Assembly (NCBI GenBank): GCA_029168955.1
Contig: JAPDOI010001354.1
Coordinates: 1 to 64,000, forward strand
DNA from: Aplectana chamaeleonis
Taxonomy: Eukaryota > Nematoda > Chromadorea > Rhabditida > Cosmocercidae
Reading direction: 5' to 3'
Length of the DNA stretch: 64,000 bases
Part shown: positions 10,754-21,285 of the stretch, piece by piece
How positions within the stretch are numbered: the first letter of the stretch is position 1
How the letters are laid out: each line of letters opens with the position of its first letter
Made by a program: the position numbers and the translations under genes
The notes under the pieces: generated by a model
What the model was told of the DNA's origin: nothing
What the model saw: the letters and a program-made list of their open reading frames with translations, nothing else
The model's database searches: none

Positions 10754-10957
10754 GGGACTATCATAGACGGGAGGGGGCACCCACGATTCGCTCGTGAAAT
10801 GAATGGAAAAACCTGACAAAAGATGTTGGATGCTCCTATCAATCATTGTTGTTGATGAAGTTCTGTAGAAATACTTCGATTGATAGCGTTACAGATCGGT
10901 CGTTCATTCCATTTCTGACTTTAATCTTGAGTGCCCCCCCCCGTCTAGGATAGTCCC
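10754..10957. mobile_element. Palindromic spacer in the satellite, copy 1
   Basis: It starts GGGACTATCATAGACGGG and ends with the inverted copy (17/18). It is followed by the variant unit GATGGCGTAATCAGCAGCCC. It looks like a MITE that was later amplified with the array. Confidence 0.75.
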
Positions 10958-11217
10958 GCACTTTTCAAGACGTCCCGATGGCGTAATCAGCAGCCCGAAG
11001 CACTTTTCACGACGCCCCGCTGACGTCATCAGAAGCCCGAAGCACTTCTGACGATGTCGTGATGACGTCCTCAGGAGCCCGAAGCACTTTTCACGACGTC
11101 CCGATGACGTCTTCAGAAGCCCGAAGCACTTTTCACGACGTCCCGATGACGTCATCAGAGACCCGAAGCACTTTTCACGACGCCCCGCTGACGTCATCAG
11201 AAGCCCGAAGCACTTTT

Positions 11218-11421
11218 GGGACTATCATAGACGGGTAGGGGGCACCTACGATTCGCTCGTGAAAATGAATGGAAAAACCTGACAAAAGATGTTCGATGCT
11301 GCTATCAATCATTGTTGTTGATGAAGTTCTGTAGAAATACTTCGATTGATAGCGTTACAGATCGGTCGTTCATTCTATTTCTGACTTTAATCTTGAGTGC
11401 CTCCCCGTCTAGGATAGTCCC
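11218..11421. mobile_element. Palindromic spacer in the satellite, copy 2
   Basis: Nearly identical to copy 1, including the variant satellite unit that follows. It lies 464 bp from copy 1, leaving 260 bp (about 6 units) of array between them. Confidence 0.75.
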
Positions 11422-12224
11422 GCACTTTTCAAGACGTCCCGATGGCGTAATCAGCAGCCTGAAGCACTTCTGACGACGTCCCGATGACGTCATCAGAAGC
11501 CCGAAGCACTTTTCACGACGTCCCAATGACGTCATCAGAAACCCGAAGCACTTCTGACGATGTTCCGATGATGTCATCAGGAGCCCGAAGCACTTCTGAC
11601 GACGTCCTGATGACGTCATCAGGAGCCCGAAGCACTTTTCACGACGTCCCGATGACGTCATCAGAATCCCAAAGCACTTTTCACGACGTCCCGATGACGT
11701 CATCAGAAGCCCGAAGCACTTTTCACGACGTCACGACGTCATCAGAAGCCCGAAGCACTTCTGACGATGTCGTGATGACGTCTTCAGGAGCCCGAAGCAC
11801 TTCTCACGACGTCCCGATGACGTCATCAGAAGCCCGAAGCACTTTTGACGACGTCCCGATGACGTCGTCAGAAGCCCGAAGCACTTTTCGCAATGTCCAG
11901 ATGACGTCATCAGAAACCCGAAGCATTTTTCACGATCTCCCGATGACGTCATCAGGAGCCCGAAGCACTTCTGACGACGTCACGATGACGTCATCAGAAT
12001 CCCGAAGCACTTTTCGCGACGCCCCGCTGACGTCATCAGAAGCCCGAAGCACTTCTGAAGATGTCGTGATGACGTCCTCAGGAGCCCGAAGCACTTTTCG
12101 CGACGTCCCGATGACGTCTTCAGAAGCCCGAAGCACTTTTCACGACGTCCCGATGACGTCATCAGAGACCCGAAGCACTTTTCACGACGCCCCGCTGACG
12201 TCATCAGAAGCCCGAAGCACTTTT

Positions 12225-12430
12225 GGGACTATCATAGACAGGGAGGGGGGCACCCACGATTCGCTCGTGAAAATGAATGGAAAACCTGACAAAAGATGTT
12301 CGATGCTGCTATCAATCATTGTTGTTGATGAAGTTCTGTAGAAATACTTCGATTGATAGCGTTACAGATCGGTCGTTCATTCTATTTCTGACTTTAATCT
12401 TGAGTGCCTCCCCCCGTCTAGGATAGTCCC
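12225..12430. mobile_element. Palindromic spacer in the satellite, copy 3
   Basis: Third near-identical copy, 1007 bp after copy 2, with the same variant unit on its right. The shared junction shows that spacer plus flanking units were duplicated together. Confidence 0.75.
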
Positions 12431-13809
12431 GCACTTTTCAAGACGTCCCGATGGCGTAATCAGCAGCCCGAAGCACTTCTGACGACGTCCCGATGACGTC
12501 ATCAGAAGCCCGAAGCACTTTTCACGACGTCCCAATGACGTCATCAGAAACCCGAAGCACTTCTGACGATGTCGTGATGACGTCCTCAGGAGCCCGAAGC
12601 ACTTTTGACGACGTCCTGATGACGTCATCAGGAGCCCGAAGCAATTTTCACGACGTCCCATTGACGTCATCAGAATCCCGAAGCACTTTTCACGACGTCC
12701 CGATGACGTCATCAGAAGCCCGAAGCACTTTTCACGACGTCCCAATGACGTCATCAGAAGCCCGAAGCACTTCTGACGATGTCGTGATGACGTCCTCAGG
12801 AGCCCGAAGCACTTCTCACGACGTCCCGATGACGTCATCAGAAGCCCGAAGCACTTTTGACGACGTCCCGATGACGTCGTCAGAAGCCCGAAGCACTTTT
12901 CGCAATGTCCAGATGACGTCATCAGAAACCCGAAGCATTTTTCACGATCTCCCGATGACGTCATCAAGAGCCCGAAGCACTTTTCACGATGTCCCGATGA
13001 CGTCATGAGGAGTCCGAAGCACTTTTCACGACGTTCCGATGACGTCATCAGAAGCCCGAAGCACTTTTCACGACGTCCCAATGACGTCATCAGAAGCCCG
13101 AAGCACTTTTCACGACGTCACGATGACGTCATCAGGAGCCCGAAGCACTTCTGACGACGTCACGATGACGTCATCAGAATCCCGAAGCACTTTTCGCGAT
13201 GTCCAGATGACGTCATCAGAATCCCGAAGCATTTTTCACAATCTCCCGATGACGTGATTAGGAGCCCGGAGCGCTTTTCACGATGTCCCGATGACGTCAT
13301 CAGGAGCCCGAAGCACTTTTGACGACGTCCCGATGACGTCATCAGGAGCCCGAAGCACTTTTCACGACGTCCCGATGACGTCATCAGAAGCCCGAAGCAG
13401 TTTTCACGACGTCCCAATGACGTCATCAGAAGCCCGAAGCACTTCTCACGACGTCCCAATGACGTCATCAGGAGCCCGAAGCACTTCTGACAACGTCACG
13501 ATGACGTCTTCAGGAGCCCGAAGCACTTTTCACGACGTCCCGATGACGTCATCAGAAGCCCGAAGCACTTTTGACGACGTCCCGATGACGTCCTCAGGAG
13601 CCCGAAGCACTTTTCGCGATGTCGTGATGACGTCATCAGAAGCCCGAAGCACTTTTCATGACGTCCCGATGATGCCATCAGAATCCCCACTCACCTACAA
13701 ATCGATCACTTACCAGCCTACGCACCCCTACCAACTTACCTGTCTGCCAAGTTGATATTGCCTTCGACCATTGGCAGTGGCTATTAGCAGTGAGAACTGA
13801 AAGCGTGAC

Positions 13810-13851
13810 GGCCCACGGCCTACGGCCCACGGCCTACGGCCTACGGCCTAC
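13810..13851. repeat. Heptamer tandem repeat (GGCCYAC)6
   Basis: Six head-to-tail copies alternate GGCCCAC and GGCCTAC, 42 bp in total. Confidence 0.9.
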
Positions 13852-14048
13852 ACCATGAAATTTTCTTAAGCTTTCGGGCTCACAACTTTGTTATTTGTGA
13901 ACCGATTTTGTTGAAATTCGGACAGCAGGTGTATTCTGGACTCCTTCGCTTATATCCAGAAGGAAATCTTCAGAAATTTAGTTTCAAAGATTCTATAAAC
14001 TATTTTATAAAAATCAAAGTGATCACAAGGCCTAGGCAAAACCAAAAA

Positions 14049-14144
14049 CGTTTAGATTTCTGCCAAAACCATTTCCTGTTAATCGCTCCAACGCTTCGCG
14101 GCTGGAGCGATTAACAGGAAATGGTTTTGGCAGAAATCTAAACG
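14049..14144. repeat. Perfect 42-bp stem hairpin
   Basis: The arms 14049-14090 and 14103-14144 are exact inverted repeats around a 12-nt loop. The right arm is shared with the repeat at 98-140, so one arm is ancestral and the other was added as an inverted copy. Confidence 0.9.
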
Positions 14145-14993
14145 CTTTTTTGAGATATTGTTAAAAACCTGGACATTTTTCTTTGAAAATAAATGATTTC
14201 GTGATGCTTTCTCTCTTGATTCCACTTCTTCATTTGTTTACCGCTACAACAGCAATGGAAATCGAGTTAGTTTTTTTGCACGTACAGCCAGTCTTTCAGA
14301 AAGGAGTATCGGCGGACACAGGTGGAGGTGATCACGGGCAGCGGCGCAGCTCGTTTGTCGCAGGCTACAATAGAATTTTCCTATTCTCGCCGAAGATTTT
14401 TATTTTATTTTTCTAAAAACTCAATCATTTGGTGTCCACTTCAATACGCTATTAGATATAAAAAAAATGAGTCGCTTAGAATCGGAAAATTGACTTCGAA
14501 TCAGCGTTGAAGACGCAGCGCTGGGCCCCGCCTTCTTCTACACCTGGAACCGCTTGAACTACTTTCTGGGGACATGCTGCACACCAGGGCTGCAAGGCAA
14601 CAAAAAATCAAATTTTTTAGACGGCAACGGCAAACTCGTAAAACGGTCAGCAAACTGCAATCGCAAAATGGCAATTATTCACCGCACACCCTTCTGTACC
14701 TCATTTCGGGGGGCGGCGATATACAATGATTAATTTTAGAGATCGTCTTTTTGAATTTCCGAAGCGAGCATTCGAAACCATGGAAAAACATTATGATGAG
14801 ACTTTATTTTGAATAACAATTAGTTCATTGATTGAAACCATTGCGTATTGAATAAAAGCTCCAGGCGCAATGAGCAGCGAAGAAACGTGAGAATGAGGCA
14901 ACCCAAAAATTTCTGTCTCTTCCGTTTCCGGCGATTTTCGACCATATTTCTTCCGTTTCCGAAAAATTTGAAAAAGATTTCCGCACAGCCCTG

Positions 14994-15446
14994 CTTAACA
15001 CACCGTTGCAAAACCAAAAGATCACTCACTGAAAATTAATTTTGGTTGCGTAAAATCGTGACTTCCAAAAATATATGCAGTCCATTAGTCCTTCACGTTG
15101 CCCAGCAACATCGAGGTGTTGCTGAGGCCTACTCCCAGCCACGTTTCTAGTGCAGAGGGTCTGATACCGATCCAATTTTCTTCCGTTGAGATCTTCATCT
15201 CTAGAACCGCAGAGAACTGACTATTATGAGCATAAAATTTTCTTCGCACCGATGTCGCAGTGATCGTCTACAGGAATGGAGACGAGTCTGAAAGCAGGCC
15301 ACGTCAGGGTAACAGATTTACGCGACTTTAACCGCTCTCGTGTTGCTCAGCTAACGTAGATAGTGGCTTTACTCGGTTGTAAGACTCTGCCACCTCAAGC
15401 TGGAGGCGCCGGATTATATAGCAGATGGGTTTGTGGTGCTGCCAGT
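14994..15446. repeat. Left arm of a long palindromic element
   Basis: It matches about 15770-16137 in inverted orientation with moderate divergence (for example GGCCACGTCAGGG against CCCTGACGTGGC). Together with 1793-1815 it forms an arm of roughly 450-480 bp that the hAT-like element split. Confidence 0.65.
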
Positions 15447-15790
15447 GATTCAAATAAGTCCACATTTATTCACAAGAATGTCAGTCTCAAAGTGGACTTG
15501 GTAGAGAAGGCTCGCTTTGCCACAGCACTTCATGCACCTAATTCTGTCGGTTTAGGTTTTTTTTGTTTCAATCCTGTAATGATGCCATTGATAGCTGCAA
15601 ACACCTGGCTCATTTAGGTCAAACTTAGTGCTATCGTCACGTAACTTAATTTCTCCGCCTGAAAACACTTTCTTATGTCGGGCTGCATCATCCAACCTTT
15701 GTAGACTTCTGGCCAAGTCACACCTTGCAAATTCAAATTTTGCTGGTGCGCTTATAAACAGCAATCGACGTAGCTGTCTTCCTGGCAGCA
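15447..15790. other. Central unique part of the palindromic element with an 80-residue open frame
   Basis: The minus strand from 15794 to 15552 stays open and reads LARSLQRLDDAARHKKVF followed by SGGEIKLRDDSTKFDLNEPG. This composition looks like real protein. There is no ATG start (the frame opens with TTG), and I do not recognise it. It could be a captured host exon carried between the inverted arms. Confidence 0.35.
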
Positions 15791-16165
15791 CCAAGAACCC
15801 ATCTGCTTCTTAATCCGGCGCTTGTTGTTCCCTGACGTGGCTTGCTTTTAGACTTGTTTCCTATCCTGGGGGTATCACTGCGAAAGCGTTGCTAGGCAGG
15901 CTTATACTCATAATCGCCAGTTCTTTTCGGTTTTGGAGATGAAGATTGCAAATGGGGAAACTTGGATCGGTATCAAACCTTCCGCACTAGAAACCTGGCT
16001 GTGAATGCACACCAACAACACCTCTATTGTTGCTGGTCAATTTGAAGGACATACGGACTACAGAGTTTTCGTATTGTTATAATTTCACACAACTAATATT
16101 GATTTACTGCTAGTGATCATATGGGTATGAAACGATGTGCTAATCGATAAAATGTTGTGGTAAAA
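15770..16165. repeat. Right arm of the palindromic element, with the hAT empty site
   Basis: Inverted copy of 14994-15446. At 16130-16160 it runs through the point where the hAT-like element lies in the left arm, without any insertion. Confidence 0.65.
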
Positions 16166-16287
16166 TACCAAATTGAGATATGGTCTCACAAACATGCACT
16201 CCGCCGTTATGTTAGACGTAGAATCCGAAAATTATAGTCATGATGTCATTGGAGTTCTTGTTTTTCCGTAAATGCTGATTTCAGAGG

Positions 16288-16646
16288 TGATCTTATGGCT
16301 AATGAAACAGACTGTATTTGGCGAAACTAAAGTACTTTGTAATTGTGCTAAACGGAATGTCACAGCTTTATTCAGGGACGGATTCGCTGGAAGCCCCTGA
16401 ACTTATCCTGCTTGTTGTTGAACTTTTGATGGAATATGAGCCAAAAAACCAACGAGCGGCAGATGTCTGTCGGTCCCTCTTGAAAACTCTTGGTGAAAAG
16501 CTGGAAGGCATGTTTGCCCTTTCTCGATTGGACTGATGATTTCATGTGTTTTTTGGTTTTCTAATTTCAGTTGACGGAGTAGTCTTTGAGCAGGATACTG
16601 CAGATTTTATCCTTTTCTCTCTCCGGCAGTTTCCATGGTGGATAAG
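16288..16646 (+). CDS. Candidate host exons (partial gene, unidentified)
   Basis: An open stretch carries SLEAPELILLVVELLMEYEP followed by KNQRAADVCRSLLKTLG. It looks like an alpha-helical host protein. A plausible structure is an exon ending at 16492 (donor GTGAAA), a 78-bp intron and an exon 16571-16646 (TTTCAG acceptor, GTATTC donor) reading DGVVFEQDTADFILFSLRQF. An alternative is a simple stop at 16534. The 5' side has frame breaks, so exon limits are uncertain. These could be upstream exons of the gene with exons at 23.6 and 47.7-62.9 kb. No family was recognised. Confidence 0.4.
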
Positions 16647-16919
16647 GTATTCTATCTGCATATGGTTTTCGAAGACACTCTCATCACCCAAGCAACAGGT
16701 TGGCCATTTTCTATGGATTATTACGTTTTCGGTGCAAAAACTACGTTGCGTTGTGAAGCTGAGAATCAGTATGGTATGTTTGCATAATGTGGAATGGCCC
16801 CTCCGGGTGGAGTGCAAGCGAGTGGTTCGAAATTCTGGTTTGGGATAAATATGCTGTTTTCGACCTTGCTAGATCTGCTCTCCTTCTTCTTCTTCTTTGC
16901 AGCCACATAGAGGGTTTTG

Positions 16920-18048
16920 TCATAGGCGGAGGAACTGGGCGACAAGTAGTGGATTCGTCCATAGGTCCATTGGTGTCAGCGTGGTAGGTCTCTCCGGACA
17001 GTTGAATAAATGTGCGGTATCATGGCCGACGATACCGCAGTCCGGGCACACATCAGATTTGCTGCTGTCAATCTTGCTGACATAAGACATTAGCATTGTA
17101 GAGTGACCACAGCGTAATGATGCGAGCGTGCATCTCGCCCTTCTTCCGAGTTGAGACTCTGAGGTGCAGACGGGGGGCGGTATATCTCCTAGTATAGGAT
17201 TTATGGCCGCCTTCACAAGATGAGACCGTACGAACTTGGTGTGCTCCTCGCGCAAAAGACGGAGTCGTTCTTGCTGTGAGTCGTGCCATCTTTGCAAATT
17301 GACTTTGTTTGGAGCATCGGCGAATGGCTTTCTTATACTTCTCTCTCTCACGGGGTTTAGCAATCTCCGCGACGGGTGATTTGGTTGCTTTATAATGTTA
17401 ATGCGGAGTTGCTGGGCCTGGAGCTGACAGTGCTCCTTCACTGGTAATAGACGGGTCTCAGCATGCAGGTGCTCGATTGGGGAACTCCTTGCACATCCGG
17501 TGGCGATACGGAGAGCAGCATTCTGTACCCGTTGCATCTTTGTCCAGGAGGATTCTGAGGCGAGATGCTGCCAAACCGGTGCGGCGTACTCCAGGGCGGG
17601 CTGGAGAATTGCCTTATACGTCGTGAGTATAGTCTCCTTGCTGCTACCCCACGAAGTGCCGCCCAGGGCCCTGAGAACGTTGAGCTTAGCTTTAACGACT
17701 GCCTGCTTCTGCTCGGTATTCTTCTGAAACTTGAGTGACGGATCGAGCACAAGACCGAGCAGCTTTGGAAAGCGAGCAGCAGGCAAACGGTCTCCATCCC
17801 ACACGACATCCGGATGAGCGCTGTGCTCGGATGGGTCCATCGTGAGAACGGACACTGACGACTTAGCTGCAGAGATCCTTAGCATCTTGCGGTCGAAAAA
17901 GCTCTTCAGTGTGATCAGGTACTCGTTGATCTTATTGGCGGCCACCTGTAAGTCTCGATCTCGACACATGATTGTTATGTCATCAGCATACGCGACGACC
18001 TTGATGTCCTGTGGAGGCTCAGGCATATCTTCGAGGTACAGATTGAAG
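16920..18048 (-). CDS. LINE A copy 1, RT second half and C-terminal zinc domain
   Basis: It resumes directly after the RT motif where B inserted. It carries LYLEDMPEPPQDIKVVAYAD with the catalytic YADD, a long RT thumb region, and a terminal zinc motif CPDCGIVGHDTAHLFNC. It ends MDLWTNPLLVAQFLRL and a stop. The codon phase at 18048 continues that of the 5' half at 21274. In this chromosome the two parts cannot be translated together because B separates them. Confidence 0.88.
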
Positions 18049-18062
18049 AGGGCTGGCGATGC

Positions 18063-21040
18063 TCTTATGGCAGCAGGAGTGTCCAATGTATCAAGTGCAG
18101 AAAATGGACCCACGGGAGACAATGTTCCGGCCTCAAGTCCTTCAAGGATGCGGATAGCTCATACGTATGTCCCAACTGCAACATAACCGGGTCAACACAA
18201 CATATCAACTCAGACTCATTGAAGGTAATCCAATGGAACATAAATGGTTTTCGCCACAAATCAGCCGAATTGGAAGCTCTTGCTCATCGCATAGGGGCCG
18301 ATGTCATAGGACTACAAGAGACCAAGCTGGACACAAGCCATGGTACACCTACTGTCCGAGGCTATTCTTGCCTGAGGAACGACAGATCGAGCTCAGGAGG
18401 TGGAGTGGCTTTTCTCGTCAGGTGCAAGTGCTGGAGTTGACGATGGTACAACGGAATCCATCTCCATAAGTGTAGAAACTAAGTCCGGGCCTGTACACCT
18501 TCACAACATATATTCCCCGCCAAGATCCTCGTGTCCACCCTCTTACGAATTGTCCATTTCACCGTTCCTGACATGTGGGAAGTCCACAATCGTCGTGGGA
18601 GATGTCAATGCCCATAGCGCTTCTGGTCACAGGGCGAAGACCAACGCGGACAGTGCATTGAAGAGGAAATTTCCAATCCAATCTAGTGATCCTCAATGAC
18701 ACAACGCGTCCTACGACGGCCGTTTGGGACACCCTGAACACAGGAGCCAGTGACCATCTCCCAATACTGATGGAATTCAAGAGCGAAGCCCCCATATCAT
18801 CATCGCCGAGGACCACGTTCGTCAACTTTAAAAGGCGAACTGGATCAAGTTTTCGCACATCAGCCATCAAAGCAGCAACTTCGCAATCTATTCCTAAGGG
18901 CAGACGGAAGGTTTTCACTCCTTGCCTATCTGATACCGCCAAAGACCTGATACGCGAACGAGACACCATTCGGAGAACGGATCCTACGAACACCGAATTC
19001 CCGAGCTCAACAAGGAGATCGCAGATGAGGTAAAGAAAGATCGACAACAGACTTGGAGATCTTTTGTGGAGGGCATAGACCATCGCACTAATTCCTCCAA
19101 GCTTTGGTCCACAATGAAAGCACTTGATGGCCGATCAGCGAAACCGAACCCCTCCAACTTCTGCACAAAGGCCAGCCGATCAGCAACAAGAAGGCGGCAA
19201 ACCTCCTATGCAAGCAGTTCGGCTCTCCATGTCCTCATAGAAGCTTCAAAATCGTCCCGGAGGACCTACAGATGGATTAAACTTTTCCAAGGAACGACGT
19301 TCCTATCATCACGGCCGCCATCATCGACGCCTCTTTGAAGAAATGCAAGCCTTCTAGAGCTCTGGATACAAGTGGAGTGGCCACTGGACCAATTTTTCCG
19401 CGAATGCGTCAGAGCGCTATTCAACAGGACCCTGTCAACAGGACTGATACCAGCGTCATGGAAGGAAGCCAGGATTTTCCCTCTGTTGAAGCCCGGAAAA
19501 CCTCCCTGAAGATCCGAGCAGCTACAGGCCCATTTCTATTATCTCATCCATGGCCCGTACTCTGGAGAGATCCATTCTGCCTACATTGGAGACTCATCTG
19601 CGTTCCCAGTTGGCAGAATGGTTTCCGAAGAGGTTTCTCTACCACCTCCGCCCTGGTCGAACTCACTGGAATCATCACAGACGGAATGAATGAGAAGAGA
19701 CCACCAAGCCGCTCACTTATGGTGGGGTTGGATATGAACAAGCCCTACGATCCTGTCGTCACCTCCATCCTCTGTCAGAAATTAGCAGACTCACCGCTAC
19801 CAAGAGGCCTAACCCGCTGGATTGCAAGCCATCTAAAGGGCAGAACAATTCACACAGAGTTCAAGGGACAAACGTCTAATGTGAGACTGGTGCGCTCCGG
19901 GGTGCCTCAAGAAGCAGTAATTTCGCCGCTACTTTACTCCCTCTACATCGCCGACCTACCGAGACCCCACCAGAAGTAAATCTCATTGGATACGCAGACG
20001 ACCTCACACTGATCGCGTCGGACCCTGACGTTGCAACTTGCGAGAAACATCTCAACGACTACCTACCAATATTAACAAAGGCCTTGGAAGACCATCATTT
20101 GCAACTGTCACTTCAAAGACCACTGTTTCCTGCTGACGACCCACACTGCTCAAGCGAAGTACGTGCCGAAAGTTTTCATTAACGGGGTGCAAATTTCGCA
20201 CGAAAGAAACCCTACGATTCTTGGTTATCAGTTCGACACGATGATGACGGGACGTTTACACGCTGAGGCAGTTCGCAAGAAGACAGCAAAACGAGCGAAC
20301 CTCCTGAAAGCTCTGGCAGGAAGAAACTGGGGACAAAATAAAGAACTACTAACTACTACCTATCGTGCCATCGGACAATCAGTGTTGTCTTACGCAGCCC
20401 CCTGCATGGAGTCCGCTACTGGCCTCGTCACACTGGGATCGGCTACAAGCTTGTCAAAATGCAGCTCTGAGAACTGCGACGGGAAGCCTGGCAATGGCGA
20501 ACACAACCCACCTCAGTAACGAATCTGGAATCATGCCAGGGCAGGCTCATAATGAAATGCTGTCACTTCAATATCGAACAGCTGCGGCACTCGACCTGAA
20601 CACCCCTCCCACGACATGATGAGGAAGCCGGCGCCGCCACGACAGATTAGGAGGCACGTCAGAACTGTCCCCCAATGACGGTAAGGCCAGGAAATGCTGA
20701 GAACATCCGCAAAGAGGTCCACAAGGAGTTTGTGAAGGATTTCTTGGGTAATATGAACTCTCCTTTACTAAATGGACCACCGCCGCAAATCGCGAAAGAA
20801 GAAGAGACTTTACCAAGATCAAGTCGAGCAGCGCTATCCCAGCTTCGGAGTGGTTACTACTCAAAGTCGCAGTGGTATCTTCATAAGATTGGAGCAGCAG
20901 ATAATCCACTATGCCCGGAATGCAGTCTGGAGGAACACACAGTACCTCACATGTTCTCATGCGCTACAAAGCCAACGCATCTCACAATTGAAGATCTCTG
21001 GCTTAAACCCGTGGAAGCAGCCAAATTTCTGTCACTTTGA
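18063..21040 (+). pseudogene. LINE B polyprotein remnant (PHD, endonuclease, RT)
   Basis: The frame opens inside a PHD finger (VQCIKCRKWTHGRQCSGL, YVCPNC). It leads in frame to an endonuclease start KVIQWNINGFRHKSAEL. Later pieces in shifted frames show TGASDHLPILMEF (endonuclease His), RT motif A as LMVGLDMNKPYDPV, a degraded motif B GVPQEAVISPLLYSLYIADL, GYADDLTLIA, and a C-terminal CPEC..H..FSC zinc motif ending IEDLWLKPVEAAKFLSL. Several frameshifts make it non-functional. Confidence 0.85.
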
Positions 21041-21273
21041 TTCTATAAGATTGTAAAGAAAGAAAAAAAAAAAAAAAAGAAAATAAAAACAAAAACAAAA
21101 AAAGATATATATAAAAATAGAATAAAAAAAGAGGGCCAAAGAAAGCTCCATCAGGGATCCTCCAAAGAAGGGGATCCCAGCCACATGCTTCGATGATTCG
21201 TCTACATGCCGGAAATTGGAACCAGGATCCGTGTCTATGGTGGAGGATGGGCAACAACAACAACAACAACAAC
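21041..21273 (+). other. LINE B 3' untranslated region and (CAA)n tail
   Basis: An A-rich stretch (21059-21130) is followed by unique sequence and seven CAA units directly before the target duplication. Confidence 0.8.
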
Positions 21274-21285
21274 AGGGCTGGCGAT

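Larger units (their letters stand above)
10561..13690. repeat. 42-bp satellite array with a CRE palindrome in each unit
   Basis: About 60 units of 42 bp run head to tail. The core is GATGACGTCATCAGAAGCCC followed by GAAGCACTTTTCACGACGTC. Because 42 is a multiple of three, long open frames run on both strands (MTSSEARSTFHDVP repeated). They are a by-product of the period, not evidence of a gene. Most units contain TGACGTCA, the full CRE/ATF palindrome. The array is broken three times by a 204-206-bp palindromic spacer. Confidence 0.95.
1816..14993. mobile_element. hAT-like DNA element 1, hugely expanded by nested insertions
   Basis: The left end reads CAGGGCTGTGCGGAA and the right end is its inverted complement. 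Both ends carry subterminal repeats of TTTCCG/CGGAAA. The flanks are ATTAACAC on the left and CTTAACAC on the right, a 7/8 target duplication. The site at 16130-16160, read in reverse, matches both flanks joined together and serves as an empty-site control. An 8-bp duplication and a CAGGG end fit the hAT superfamily. No transposase was seen, so it is non-autonomous. It holds a fold-back MITE, a BEL/Pao element, a satellite array and repeats. Confidence 0.7.
18061..21273 (+). mobile_element. LINE family B, 5' truncated, inserted in LINE A
   Basis: The 12-bp duplication AGGGCTGGCGAT lies at 18049-18060 and 21274-21285. The element ends in (CAA)n after an A-rich 3' untranslated region. It starts inside a PHD finger, so it is 5' truncated. 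It is a separate family from A, with similar domain order but only distant sequence. Confidence 0.92.

Noticed and set aside
10561..13690. Long open frames on both strands (up to 285 residues) in the satellite
   Set aside because: They are a product of the 42-bp period (14 codons) without stops. Both strands are equally open, and no start, domain or splice context supports a gene.
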